Shown: in pieces, positions 33,629 to 45,200 of the stretch | Position numbering within the stretch: the stretch's first letter is position 1 | Layout of the letters: each line of letters opens with the position of its first letter | NCBI RefSeq assembly: GCF_021869535.1 | Contig: NW_026262712.1 | Span: 48,776,884 to 48,840,883, forward strand | DNA from: Mytilus californianus | Lineage: Eukaryota > Mollusca > Bivalvia > Mytilida > Mytilidae | Reading direction: 5' to 3' | Length of the DNA: 64,000 nucleotides | Made by a program: the position numbers and the translations under genes | The notes under the pieces: model-generated | Database searches by the model: none | The model's input: the letters and a program-made list of their open reading frames with translations, nothing else | Told to the model about the DNA's origin: nothing

Positions 33629-33700
33629 TGAGCGTCACTGATGAGTATTTTGTAGTCGGAACACGCGTCTGATGTTCAAATTTTAATCTTGGTATCTATG
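33629..33700 (+). ncRNA. Degenerate hammerhead ribozyme relic, copy 1
   Basis: 'gcgtcactgatgag' carries box 1 CUGAUGA with a stem-I strand before it. Then come a degraded stem II (gtattttgtagtc), a box 2 reading gGAAC instead of GAAA, and 'acgcgtctgatg', matching the acgcg(cg)tc^tg cleavage segment of the type-I hammerhead found in bivalve SINE-like/retrozyme repeats. The tail 'aatcttggtatctatgatga' follows. With stem II and box 2 damaged it is very unlikely to cleave. Confidence 0.6.
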
Positions 33701-33838
33701 ATGAGTTTGCTTTTATGTGTAAAAAAAAACTTGGATACTATCATATATGTTATTGTAGTATATGCGATTAAAAAAAGATAAGACAAATTTGTATAATTAG
33801 TCGATATATATTCTCATTGCAACTCATTTTCTTATTAG

Positions 33839-34139
33839 GCGAACTACATTGAGATCTGGACACTACTCAATATGTGTTTCACGTACTGAAGTAGTGTACG
33901 AGAATACAACTAACGATGTCATCAGAAATCGAAAAACCGATATCGCATTAGATGATATACACTATCAAAGTCTTGGTCAGAATCGAAATCCAATTGAAAA
34001 CAAATATGATACCGTGCAGTCTACTGGAAATGCTGTCACAAGTGAAACAGACAGACACTTACAACATAACATTACGAGGTCGACAGATTATAGCCAAGTA
34101 GATGTGGATTATGAAGAAATAGAAAATGTGTCGACTTAA
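33839..34139 (+). CDS. Gene B exon: cytoplasmic tail with ITIM-like motifs and stop
   Basis: 301 nt, phase 2 start, acceptor tattag. IHYQSL (33,957-33,974) and VDYEEI (34,104-34,121) fit the ITIM consensus; YENT, YDTV and YSQV (34,089-34,100) are additional tyrosines. Blocks shared with gene A: KRRT.LR at the membrane, QN..P.E..YDT.QS, VTS.TDR and YS.V.V.Y.EI..V.T at the end. It lacks gene A's YxxM motifs and YDVT. Confidence 0.8.
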
Positions 34140-34257
34140 GAAAAACATTTATCTATAATTGAAATACACTTAAGACAAAAATATTCTGTTTCAACGATTT
34201 TTTTTTTTCATCTCTGGAATCTAAGCTTATGTTGTTCATCTCCTAATAGAGATTTTA

Positions 34258-34263
34258 AATAAA
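34258..34263 (+). promoter_or_regulatory. Possible polyadenylation signal of gene B
   Basis: AATAAA about 120 bases after the stop; another lies at 34,409-34,414. Confidence 0.4.
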
Positions 34264-34414
34264 ATGACATTACTCGACATAACCAACCTATTTGAACATA
34301 TCTTGGCCTATTGCATTGCAGCATGACGGAGGGGAGTATAAACTGCATGTATTGTTTGCTCGTTTGATACATTGTGTACATACTCATACTTTGTTGGAAT
34401 AGATGCTAAATAAA

Positions 34415-34785
34415 ATTTTACTCAATCTGCTGTTTTAACATATTTTGTTATGAAATTCGGGATGATTTTGTCGACAACCTTCGAAGGGAATAATTAATCC
34501 AGTTACCCGTAATCAAATGCACCGACCATTACTTCGTGATTTCTCTTGAACCATATATTTTTTTTCCAAAGGGTGAATTCTTAAAACTACTAAATCAAGA
34601 TTAAGCATGAAAAAACAAAAATGACGAAATCTGAAGCGAGATGATATTCTCAATTTTCATGTTTAAGTTATAAGAATAAAACAGTAGTTTCAAACACGCC
34701 GGAATGTAAAAGGTGTACACGACTTACTTCTTTAATTTATTTCAAGACAATTTGTCAGAGGTAGTAATTCCGATCACTGGTGCAT
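34415..34785. other. No gene seen
   Basis: AT-rich intergenic sequence with nothing recognisable. Confidence 0.4.
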
Positions 34786-34789
34786 CTAT

Positions 34790-35185
34790 TTGATAGTACT
34801 TTGTCATCTTTCCATAGAATTTTATAAAATAGAATTCAAATTTAATGACCAGCTTATGATAGGAGTATATTTTTGGTCTGTGCGTCTGTCCGTTCGTCCG
34901 TCCCGTTCCAAATAAAAAACTGGACGTGGCTGTGTATTTATCAATCCCGGACAATCATACAGACAAACCTTTTATGCATGGGTCAAACTGTTGAAAGTGG
35001 GTCTTGTTTACATACTGGCACATCCAGAGTTAAGGTAACCATACGTTTGATTCGTTACAATCAAGTACTTTGTCATCTTTCTATAGAATTTTATAAAATA
35101 GAATTCAAATTTAATGACCAGCTTATGATAGGAGTATATTTTTGGTCTGTGCGTCTGTCCGTTCGTCCGTCCCGTTCCAAATAAA
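34790..35185. repeat. Direct repeats R4a and first R4b
   Basis: R4a, 34,790-34,918, recurs almost exactly at 35,066-35,187 ('gtctgtccgttcgtccgtcc'). Between them lies R4b, 34,921-35,035 ('ggacgtggctgtgtatttat'), which recurs at 35,832-35,945. Confidence 0.85.
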
Positions 35186-35831
35186 AAACTTTCAAAATTA
35201 TATACCTAATAAGAGTTTGACCCGGATTAAGTGAGTCACTGAACATTTAAATGTGATAATGTGAATGGACACGATGTCATAAGGCCGCATAATTTTGTTT
35301 TAAATGTTTTAGATATACATATAAATGTATCTGTATCTTTCACATTCAGAACCGCCTCTTTGATCTTGTGGTAGCGTGCTCGCCTCGACAGAAGCGTAAC
35401 TTGAATTTTAATGCTAGTGATGTAAATAGTTTGATTATTGGCAGTCAAAGCCTCAACTTGGTTAACAGACCGCAATGCTTGTAGGGAGTACACGGTAAAT
35501 GGCCAATCAGAATCGCAAAATAGTCAAGTTTCAACATTTACAAATGGAAAACAAATCAGCGGCCAGGTTTGATGATTGCTTGATTGTTGTTACCTGAAAT
35601 CAAGTGACAAAAACTGCATGCATATTTAGGACAAGTTAAACAAAATAATAATAGACTGGGTCGACCAGGATAACAACATGCATTTCAACTGCTACTGGAA
35701 AAGGTTAGTATGTCAGAAAAACAATTTGTATTCCAAAAAGTCCAATATGGCTCCCTGTTTCATGGATTCTGTAACGTGAAGAGATGATAATTGTACTTTT
35801 CGTACATTTCATTGAATGTCCCCATTCCGAC
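35186..35831. other. Mixed repeat scraps, no gene
   Basis: A truncated tRNA-like head ('tagcgtgctcgcctcgacag') lies near 35,372-35,392, and a MITE-like piece near 35,615-35,700 ('gcatgcatatttaggacaag' ... 'gctactggaaaagg'). No coding content seen. Confidence 0.45.
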
Positions 35832-35990
35832 TGGACGTGGCTGTGTATTTATCAATCCCGGACAATCATACAGACAAACCTTTTATCCATGGGTCAAACT
35901 GTTGAAAGTGGGTCTTGTTTACATACTGGCACATCTCGCAATGCCAAACGAACCTCCCCCTACTCATAAAGGGGAGTTAAGGTAACCATA
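35832..35990. repeat. Second R4b copy
   Basis: 'ggacgtggctgtgtatttat' with 'acatactggcacatc' repeats 34,921-35,035. The unit core resembles the tandem repeat at 44,464-44,610. Confidence 0.8.
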
Positions 35991-36770
35991 CGTTTGATTC
36001 GTTAGAAACTGGCTTACAGATCTTGTCTATGACAAATCCAGATTTGTGGAATTTTATCATGAAATAATAATGTTTTCCAGTGCGCATTAAATCATACATT
36101 TTAAGGAATCTGCGGGTTAAAAGTTTAATTCTCACTATTCAATTACAGACAGGTCCTGGTCAAAACAAAATTAGAAACAGAATGAGTATGACATCCTCTA
36201 AAATGTACAGATTTTATTATATTAAAGTTAAGATCTATAATGTCTTTTTAGTTTATACGTCAGTTTAGGGCTTTTGACAAAAGTAATGTATTATAATAAC
36301 TGGTTAAAAAATATAGTCTTGGTTATATTAATCAAGGTACATGTCAGTAGAAAGAGGACCACAGTTTGTTCCATGGGAATGCCAAGTGTCTGATTAAAAC
36401 TACGTCGACGTAAAATAATAATTTCATTGTCAAGAAAAAATAAAGCATGTCATCACAGTTAAAATGTAGGACCTCTTGTTTGAATCAGTTTTTACAAGGT
36501 TTACTTAGGCTGTGTCTTAAAAATTAAAGTGTATCTACCATGTTCATTTTTGATATTTTTGTAAGTGAATAACGAGTAATGAGTGTAAAAAAGGTAAAAA
36601 AAAAAAAAAAAAGTGAACGTTTGGAACTGTTGTCACTCTGTACGCTATACTAAGACATACATGGTATATATTTTCTCTTTAGCTCTCTTTTTAAATGGTC
36701 AGCGGTTGCCTCATTGTTTCAATGAAAGCTACAGCACTGCTCGAATGCGGGACTTGATTTACTTCCTTGC
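35991..36770. other. No gene seen
   Basis: AT-rich; one poly-A run near 36,598. No exon recognised. Confidence 0.4.
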
Positions 36771-36814
36771 CCAGTTCAGATAAAAGATTGGCTACCTCTC
36801 TGCTAAGCACGCGA

Positions 36815-36930
36815 TATTTAGGAGTAAGAGCACAGATTGGTCGAACCGGAGTTGGAATAATGTGTCCCTTAGGGCGACATGTCTTTCTCTTGAACTTGTA
36901 AACTAGCACGTTAAAAAACAATAAATAAGC
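36815..36930 (+). repeat. SINE body fragment
   Basis: 'ggagtaagagcacagattgg' and 'ctagcacgttaaaaaaca' match the body and end of the SINE at 26,930-27,172, without its tRNA-like head. The minus-strand frame is incidental. Confidence 0.6.
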
Positions 36931-38540
36931 GTGTTGGTCTTGTACAAAATCGGGTTCAAATTCAGCTTATTGTCCCGAATATGCATATTCAAACAACTTA
37001 TGCAATGAACAACATCTATATATATGTACCTACATCCTGTTGATACTTATATTTTAGCGTTGTCAAGAAACATCAAGCAACATTATGATTGTAAGCACTG
37101 CATTGGGAATAAAACATCATACTGCATATCGCATACGAAGGCGGATTTAGACGGACATGGGCCCGGGCCCTCCTTTTATGAAGCTACATATATAGTTAAC
37201 ACATATATTTTTTACATATTCCACTCCAAACGTTGACTAATTTGGGACCCCCTTTTTCAAAATATTATTATCTTTTATATGTGTGTCTGTTACTTACCTA
37301 ACACATTCACTTCAATGACTTATGCAGTAAAAACTAATTTGGTGACTCCCCTAGAAATTGTTTATCATTGAAATTGATAAGATACTTTAAGTTAACGTAC
37401 TTCAAGGGATATACAGTATTTTACCTGGAAATGTCGTTTGTATTTTTACGCATATAGCATTCCTGTTAAACAAAATAAGCCTTGCAAGAATAATTCTTAA
37501 TCGAGACCGCCTTCTTAAATACAACATATATGGGGAAATTTATCTATACATTTTATATTAAATGGAACAAACTTTTATTTAGAAATTAAATTGAAGCGAT
37601 AGTTTTATCTCAATTTATATTTTTTATAACGAAACAAACACTGATTTCGACATTCTGAAATTATCAGAAAAATATCCTTGTAAAAAATGATTTCCATTAA
37701 AAAAAATATGAATAAGGAGATAGACAACGAAAGAAAACAATTATTTGATATGGACAAAAATTCTAGTGTATGATGTTAACAGTCTTGGAATACTTTGTTT
37801 AAAAGTGAGCGACGTATTTAATCAAATCCAATGATTGGCAATTACCAGTCCCACTAGAACCGTGCGTCAAGTTACGTACGTGTGTCATTTTATTTGAAAT
37901 CTCTTACAGACGAAAGTTACGTACTATCGTAAGGATATTTATTTGATAAGGTTCTTTATGTTTGTTCACAGGATTTTTGGGTAGGTATAGAGCGTAGGCA
38001 GGTAATACAAATTGACAATACGTTTCAAACTATCGCCTTAACTTACCATGAGAACAAACTGTCTCTGCATATTTGAGCACGAATTTCGTCAATAACTTAA
38101 ATAGACAATTTACAGTGAAAAACGTTTGAATTTCGTCAGCTCATCTTGTCAAAAATGTAAAGGGATGACAGATCTACAGTGTGTATTTGAATAGTTCAGT
38201 AATTTGTTAAACACCGCAAGTGGAGTTTTCACCTTATGATACGATAGTATGTAACGTAACGAAATTGTCCCAAAACATATAAGAGATCCCCATTTCAATA
38301 AATCTTTCGAAAAAGGTCCGACTCTACTTTTGTTGAAATTAAACGAGTCGGCTTCAGTACTAGATTTGGATGGATATGTTTTTATCTGGATTCGTATCTT
38401 TCAAGAAAACGTGTAAAATATCGATTTCGTCATTTAACATGTTAAAGGTGAGTTAATGGTTTCTTATTATACGGTCAATAGCATCTCATTTTTGCGTTTA
38501 TTGTTTTCTGTTTGGTATTTAATTAATAATAAAGATCCAT
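36931..38540. other. No gene seen
   Basis: AT-rich. A 12-bp palindrome gggcccgggccc near 37,158 belongs to a short repeat-like stretch (37,130-37,260). Nothing else recognised. Confidence 0.4.
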
Positions 38541-38547
38541 TTTATAA

Positions 38548-38805
38548 CATCTTGTGATCCGTTTATTTGGCAATCGCCAATGACAGTCAGCAGGGTTTAA
38601 GAACATTCGTTGTTCGACCTGTTAGTCAAATGCGTTTTGTTAAATATACTTTTTCACTTTTTTGGTCTTTTGGAAAATATTGTTTGTGCTGTATTTAGAC
38701 CCCTCTAACAAGAAATTTGTTTTGCATGCACACGTATAAAAATTGCGGTTTTTATAGAACGCAATCATAGGTTTGAACGTTGTTTTCAATTTAGACTCAT
38801 TTAAA
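38548..38805 (-). repeat. Dispersed repeat R3, second copy
   Basis: Reverse complement of 21,078-21,335; starts 'cttgtgatccgtttatttgg'. The minus-strand frame gives the same KLKTTFKPMIA / NRNFYTCACKTNFL sequence as the other copy. Confidence 0.75.
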
Positions 38806-39409
38806 CAATTAGTATATGTTACAAAATAATATCTTAATTTTGCAAATATCCAAATGAATAAAACTAATTTCGATGAGAAAATCAAATATATAATACATGT
38901 ACATGTGTAACTATGAACACAATACATGTTCATCACTTCTCAAATGGTTTAAAAAAAAAGTACATTTAATGTTTACAGGTGTTGCCATTCAATCCAATTA
39001 AAATGCTTTGTAAACAATTTTGGTTTTATTTTCAATTCTTTCAGTAACTGCCATCTCTGTTTTTCTAAATGTGTTCAAAATGACATTTCTATTAAATAAA
39101 ACCATCTTCTTTCAAAATCAAGATGCTCTGCTTCTGTGTTAATTTTCTTTGAATGACTAATAGTTTGGACTGATCATGAGATCTCGAAAGTATATCCAGT
39201 ACAATTCATGTAGATAAATATCATTTGCAGGACAGTTTATTGTAGGAATGCTTATCAGTCAAAACATGTATTTGGCTACGCCACTTTCAGCGATATTGGC
39301 TATATCATAGTTGAGGAAGCCGGATTGCCAGGAAAAAACCACCGCTCTTTAGCGGGAAAAGTTGCAATCATGGTCACTTATATTGGATTATTATGTTATT
39401 TGTGTTAAA

Positions 39410-39860
39410 ACGTTTCTCAAGTTTTAACATATTTGAGTGACATGAAAAATATGGGGGCAAATACAGTTACCGTTCGTTTTTGAGTGCATGACATTCTAAA
39501 ATATAATGATATTCGTCTCCTGTCTCTGATATGTCGCAAAGTGTGCATTTTCTCTCTGATCTTTCTACATTTGTCCATCGACCTCTTGCGATTGGTAAAT
39601 CATGATTTATTGTTCTAATTTTACAAAAAGTCATCTTTATTTGGAAGTGTTTGTAAATAATCTTCAACTGTTAAATCCAGCTTGAACTTTTTATAATTCA
39701 ATATTTTAGGGTGTTTTGAATTTCCTAAAGACATGTTTGCTAAAATTGATCTGAAAGTTTAGAAGTTTTACCGCTGCAACTAACCATTTTGAGTTATTAC
39801 CATTTTGTAGTAGGAAGATATTTGAGAAACCGCATTTATTGAATATACTACTTACATTTT
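39410..39860 (-). pseudogene. LINE 3' end with zinc-knuckle-like C-terminus
   Basis: Minus-strand frame reads LPIARGRWTNVERSERKCTL, then CDISETGDEYHYILECHALK. This is the CxxC...H...C tail found at the end of many LINE reverse transcriptases, followed after a stop by YLPPYF. Upstream parts are frameshifted, and only the last few hundred bases of the element are present. Confidence 0.75.
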
Positions 39861-40194
39861 TCACCCAATTTATTTCTTGTTTATTGGTCGTGTGTTAGTA
39901 AAGTGCTAGTCTGTAAGCTATGCTAGACAGCTTAACGTTGTTAGAAACCAGCTTCTAGCTTTAATCGAAATGTTAAATTGGTGACGCCCCGTTTCCCTAT
40001 AATCAATTATGTCTGGAGTATATGGAGAAGATGTTTCAAGAATTTCAAATAAACCTTTTCAATTACCCTCCCCCCACCCCCTCTTCCGCCCACATTCTTT
40101 TTTTTGAGCATCGAATATTATGATTGACAACATGACTAGTGAACACCCACTAAATGGAAACTTATTGATAGATGAAGAAAGTGTTGTTTGAACC

Positions 40195-40350
40195 AATTAT
40201 TTGGTATAACCGTACGGCCTTCAACAATGAGAATAACCCATACCGTATATTCGGCTATAAAAGGCCCCAACATGAAAAATTAGAACACAAATGGCCTATC
40301 TTATAACAAAATAATTTCCAACAACCAACAGGCTCCTGACTTGGGACATG
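40195..40350 (-). repeat. M1 module, inverted
   Basis: 'accgtacggccttcaacaat', 'ccataccgtatattcggcta' and 'aggctcctgacttgggacat' match the inverted module. Confidence 0.75.
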
Positions 40351-42080
40351 CACATACAGAATGTGGCGGGGTAGCAATAAACAAATTATATGCTTAAACA
40401 ATTTGGGAACTCCGAGGAAAAAATATTTAAGTTTACTTTGCCTATAATTTGGAGTCAGATTTTTAAGTGTCTGGATGGAATTGCATATTTAAAAAAAAGG
40501 AATTCAACATAAGACATTTTTCTTCAAAATGTATGATTTTAACAGGTAAATAACATTAAACGTGACTAAATGACACTACAGGTGCCTTATTATCCTTCAC
40601 CTGGTCAAGTAAGCTTTAATTGAGAAAATTCAAATACTAAAATAACAGACTTCAATTAATGTTGACATAACAGGGTAAAAAACAATACAATTGTTATTCA
40701 AAGACTCCTCAAAGCAATAAAAATATGTCTTTGCTATTCAACTTTGAGACAAAAACCTTCTAAATGCAGAAAATAGAAATGTCTAAGTGTGATATATGAT
40801 TTCCAAACAAAAATAATAAATTAAGGCATAATTTTTTGTAATAATTCATACCTATTAAATGTCCCTCCGTAACAAAAACAAAGTAAAATAAAAAAGTATC
40901 CTTAGCGAACGCCTAATATGACTTTTAAAATGTTATTTTCCTGCACCTAATGCACACCTATAGCCATGATAACATTACTGTCACAGAGATCAAACGGACT
41001 ATTTGATCATCAAAAGTTAGGAAATTTATACTTATGATCATGACTAAAAGTTGTTTTGTTTAAAAAAAAACTGCGGAAAGCGCTTTTTAAGTTCATCAGA
41101 CGAAACCATAAGTATGGTAAAACTACGATCGGTATTGACTGAAAAATCGTCGAAGTTGGACTTTTCACAAGAAGAATTAATGTGTTTTTCTTAGATATTT
41201 TCCACACTCAATGGCTAAAATTGATGAGGACATTTGTCTTTAGTTTGCCAGTAATCGGCAAAACTGCTGTCAATACCATCCATCGTGTAATTGTGCAGAA
41301 AAGTGATCGAAGTCGTCCAGTTGGAGACATTTCCTTTGCTTGAAAACTATGACGTAACACAATCACGTGACCGTTATCTAACTAAAAATCATTGATTATT
41401 ACAAGTGAATAATTTTTTGACCTAAAAACTTCTGATTGAACAGGTTTTCTGTATAGTGATTAAGTTAAAAGGGTGGATAGGCTGCTAGTCCGTAGGTTTT
41501 CACAAATATTTGGAATCTTGGACCTTATATCAAGGATTATAGCAACCGCTTTGTTTATATCACTGTTGCAAATAACTGTTTTACGGCAATTTGATAGGCT
41601 CGGACAAACAGTGAGAAAACAAATCTTTGCACTGTGTTAGTAAATATAAGATATACACGTAACCAACTACTGAATCTTAGATGAAAATTTTACTCTTCAG
41701 TTTTCACTTGATGTTGTTTTTTTTTTTTCTTAATTTAACTAGTCATGTGATAATTTGTTAGAAATTAGAAAAAAAGTCCTGAAGGTTTATCTAAATTTTA
41801 ATATCTTTGTCATAGAACCGGAGCAAATCTTCGTTTGCCATGTTTTGTTTTTCTCCAGATGTGACATTTAGGTTTGCCGAACAAATATAACACAAAAAAC
41901 GTAATCACGACAACAGACTTTCGTTGATAAAGAAAAATACTTTGAATAAAAGATTACACAAATACTAAACAGTACTTGTATTAAACGAAAGTTTAAAATC
42001 TAGTGTTGATGATAACAACGATCAGTTCACAGTACTTATTCAGAATTGTATTTTTATATATGTAACAGGAAATATGCTCT
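40351..42080. other. No gene seen; upstream region of gene C
   Basis: AT-rich sequence with no recognisable exon or repeat; it would contain any distal promoter of gene C. Confidence 0.4.
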
Positions 42081-42091
42081 TTCAGTTTCAA

Positions 42092-42100
42092 TATAAAATA
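42092..42100 (+). promoter_or_regulatory. Possible TATA box of gene C
   Basis: TATAAAATA about 60 bases before the ATG at 42,158. In so AT-rich a background this could be chance; an upstream 5'-UTR exon is equally possible. Confidence 0.25.
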
Positions 42101-42157
42101 AAACTTCCTAGTTGATGGAGATGGATTATTAAAACAACACCGTTCTGTAATATTGTA

Positions 42158-42224
42158 ATGTGTCAGGCGCTGTTCGTTTTTCACATTGGGATTGTATTTC
42201 TTTGCATAGTTCCTCATACCAGAG
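42158..42224 (+). CDS. Gene C exon 1: signal peptide
   Basis: 67 nt from ATG to donor gtaaga. Encodes MCQALFVFHIGIVFLCIVPH then TR: a hydrophobic core with a small polar end typical of a secretion signal. The split codon is completed by exon 2 (phase 1). Confidence 0.75.
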
Positions 42225-45200
42225 GTAAGATGTTTCTGTTTTGTATAAGATGATTGACTTGTACTTTTTGTATTCTTACACTGTTTGAGAATTTATCATA
42301 GTTGGTCTAAATTTCCAGAATCTTGTCAACTATTCTGTTATATCATATCAACAAATATTAATTTCAAAAATACGATTTTTTCATAAATGACCAATTACAG
42401 TATAATAACAATTCTACACAGGTTGTATTCCACTTAATTAGAAATATATATTTAATTTGTTTATTCCATTGTTTACAATGTCAATTTTAAATTTATAATT
42501 TCTTTCATATTAGGAGAGCAAACTCGTGTTTATTCAACAAACGAAGAATATGAGTGGTTTGAAGCAAAGAACAAGTGCACACTGCTTACAAATGAAAGAA
42601 ACTTTTCTACTTCCACGACAAGGCTGGGATGGACGAACTTTTCCGCGAAATACTTGCCATGGGTAGAGTATTTAGGTAAGAACACTCAGTATGTGTATAT
42701 CTTTTCATTTTGTTGAGGTATCGTTTATTCATGTAAAACAAGTGCATGTATGGAACACCGGAAATGCCTCAGGATGCAACTCTTAAATGTTATGTAGTGA
42801 ACACTTAACGTTCAATGTCTTCATCTATATCGTATTCATTTCTTTTTTATGTCATGTGGTTTCATCTTTACAATTTGTGTTTCTACTTGACGTTCGTTTA
42901 AGGGTAACATTTTTATGGGAGGAAGGCACACTCAGGATGATCGTCGTTTACTGCTACAGCTCTCCCGTCAGTGTCGTAACTCAGGACAGTGTTAAACACT
43001 AGGTTATCTCAACCTCTGGAAAACATAACTGAATTGATAGGATAATCATTATGATTACTCTCATTTACGGTGTTGCCTAGTTGGATTTACAGTAATAAAC
43101 TCCGATCTCTGATCTTATGTATGGGATCATCCTGCCAATTGCATAAGTTGTACAGGGACCAAATATATTAAGATAAAATCCAATTGTTTTATTGTATCTG
43201 TATATAAATGATACGACGGTAGGTAAATATTATTGTATAAATAAAAAAAGTAAGGAGAAGTGGTAGGATTGTAGCTGCGGAACCGTAGTTTTTAGGGTCC
43301 TGTGGATATTTTTTGACAATTTGCGAAAATAGAGCTACGGAATTTTCCTATTTTAAATCGTTCGAAATTGCGACCCAAGATCTGGTCCACTTATGTCCGT
43401 TTTGTTAGATATTTTTCTATGATATGACGTACCTATTTATGTTTGAATATTCATTTCCTTGAAACTATTACCTTATTATTTACTTTTGTATATTGACGAG
43501 ATTCAAAATGGCTGAACAAAATAGGCGGAGACGTTTACAAAAGGAAATCATTAGAAACTTTTGTCAATGAAACTAATTATCATTCTATGTCTATTTTAAG
43601 AAGTGGAATTAATTTTGTTCAAAAGTGAGTCTGATTGGATGTTCTAAATTAATGGTTATTTCACTAATATTGAGGAATATTGTCCTGATCAGAATATCAT
43701 ATTGTACGAGCTTGTCTATCTTGTTTATCTCTCATCTGCTTGCATGCAAATAACGTTTAACTCGGAACCTTTCTAGTTCGTACCAAAGGTTAAGGAGGAA
43801 GTAGGGAATTCCAAAATTAATGTTGGTAAAATTGCAATATTTTCAACTCATCGGAAATCCTCTCTTTCTCGTACATTTGTATATTTATAAATGAAACCAA
43901 GTTAATTGATTGGTAAATACTTCTTTTTTTACAACAAATCTAAATGCAATAGTATATAATAAATCTTATTATTTGATAGATTGATGTTGTTCAACGTCAC
44001 TAAACTCGTCTGTATCCATTGCCTTACACTTTTATCAAATGAAAATGAAAACAAAATATTTAGGATAACGACCAATATGTAATGATTTACAGACTGTTTT
44101 TTTTCATAAAAATTGATTAAGTATTGATTGATTGTCGCTTGCCTTACTTTAAGTTGCAAATAAGTCATGCATATTCAAGACGAGATTAAACAATCAATTA
44201 ATTTGGTGTGAGCCAAGTCTCCGTTGTTAACTTTTTATACATTATGACTTGGATGGAGAGTTGTCTCATTGGCACTCATACCACATCTTCCTATTTATAT
44301 AGAGTTAGGTCCACTGGGATGAAGGGCGAGAAATAAGGATTGCCACTGGAAAAAGGGGGTGTGTGGGATAGGATCAAAACGTTTTCCTTACAATAAAGTT
44401 GTCGCAAGGGTTCATTAACAAAAAGAGACCGTGACCCTATTAAGCCACAAGGCTTTGGATTTCAGGGCCCTATTCCGACTGAACGTGGCTGCTTATTTAT
44501 ACATATTCCGACTGAACGTGGCCGCTTATTTATACGCATTCCGACTGAACGTTGCTTCGTATTTATAAATATTCCGAACGAACGTGGCTACTTATTTATA
44601 CATCTCGCAAAGCAAAACGGGCGCCCCACTTTAGTAAATATTACTGCCGGATCAGGAGAAGTACAGGGATGACATTATTTCTATACCGCAGTTAACCCTT
44701 GGGATACAACATTATAAAGATCAATTGCACATTTTTGATCATACCAACGGCAAATGCAAGGGTGGAACTCATATTGCTAATATAACTATAATTATATTAT
44801 CCTCGTTATTATATTGTTTACGTCTAGGCTGCTTCGAATTCCGGGATGTAGAAAGATTTTATGGCCTCAAAAAACAAGTTAAAAAAGGAGAGCAGCTTCA
44901 AGAATGTATTGTATATTGCAATGGATCTCAATTCTTTGGTTTACAGGTAATTAATGGAAATATGGAGCAAGATAATTGAATTCTGATTTGATTTTTGTTT
45001 TTATTGATATCGCAATCAGATGATTCATTGCTGTCTATAATATATTGACCTTTTTAACAACCCTCGACACCGACTAATGACACCTACAGTTTACAGGTGA
45101 AATGAAGGGGTCGTATCAAAGAAAAAAATCATTCAGGTATAGCATTCAAGTAACATATACATACTCATTCGATTTGAACGGTATTATTTTGAAAAAAATG

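Larger units (their letters stand above)
29610..34139 (+). pseudogene. Gene B: paralogous CTLD/ITIM-like receptor, 5' incomplete and frameshifted
   Basis: Exons 29,610-29,959, 30,826-30,898 and 33,839-34,139 match gene A's last three exons in order, phase and protein. They encode the second half of a CTLD, a Ser/Thr-rich stalk, a transmembrane helix and a ~100-residue tail with ITIM-like IHYQSL and VDYEEI. The first exon is 350 nt, one short of the phase-consistent length; the frame breaks near an A5 run at 29,749-29,753. Upstream exons (signal peptide, first CTLD, any WSC, start of second CTLD) were not found between gene A and here. It is either a decaying paralogue, a gene with undetected upstream exons and an assembly error, or a frameshift allele. 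The intact tail and membrane exons argue the damage is recent. Confidence 0.65.
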
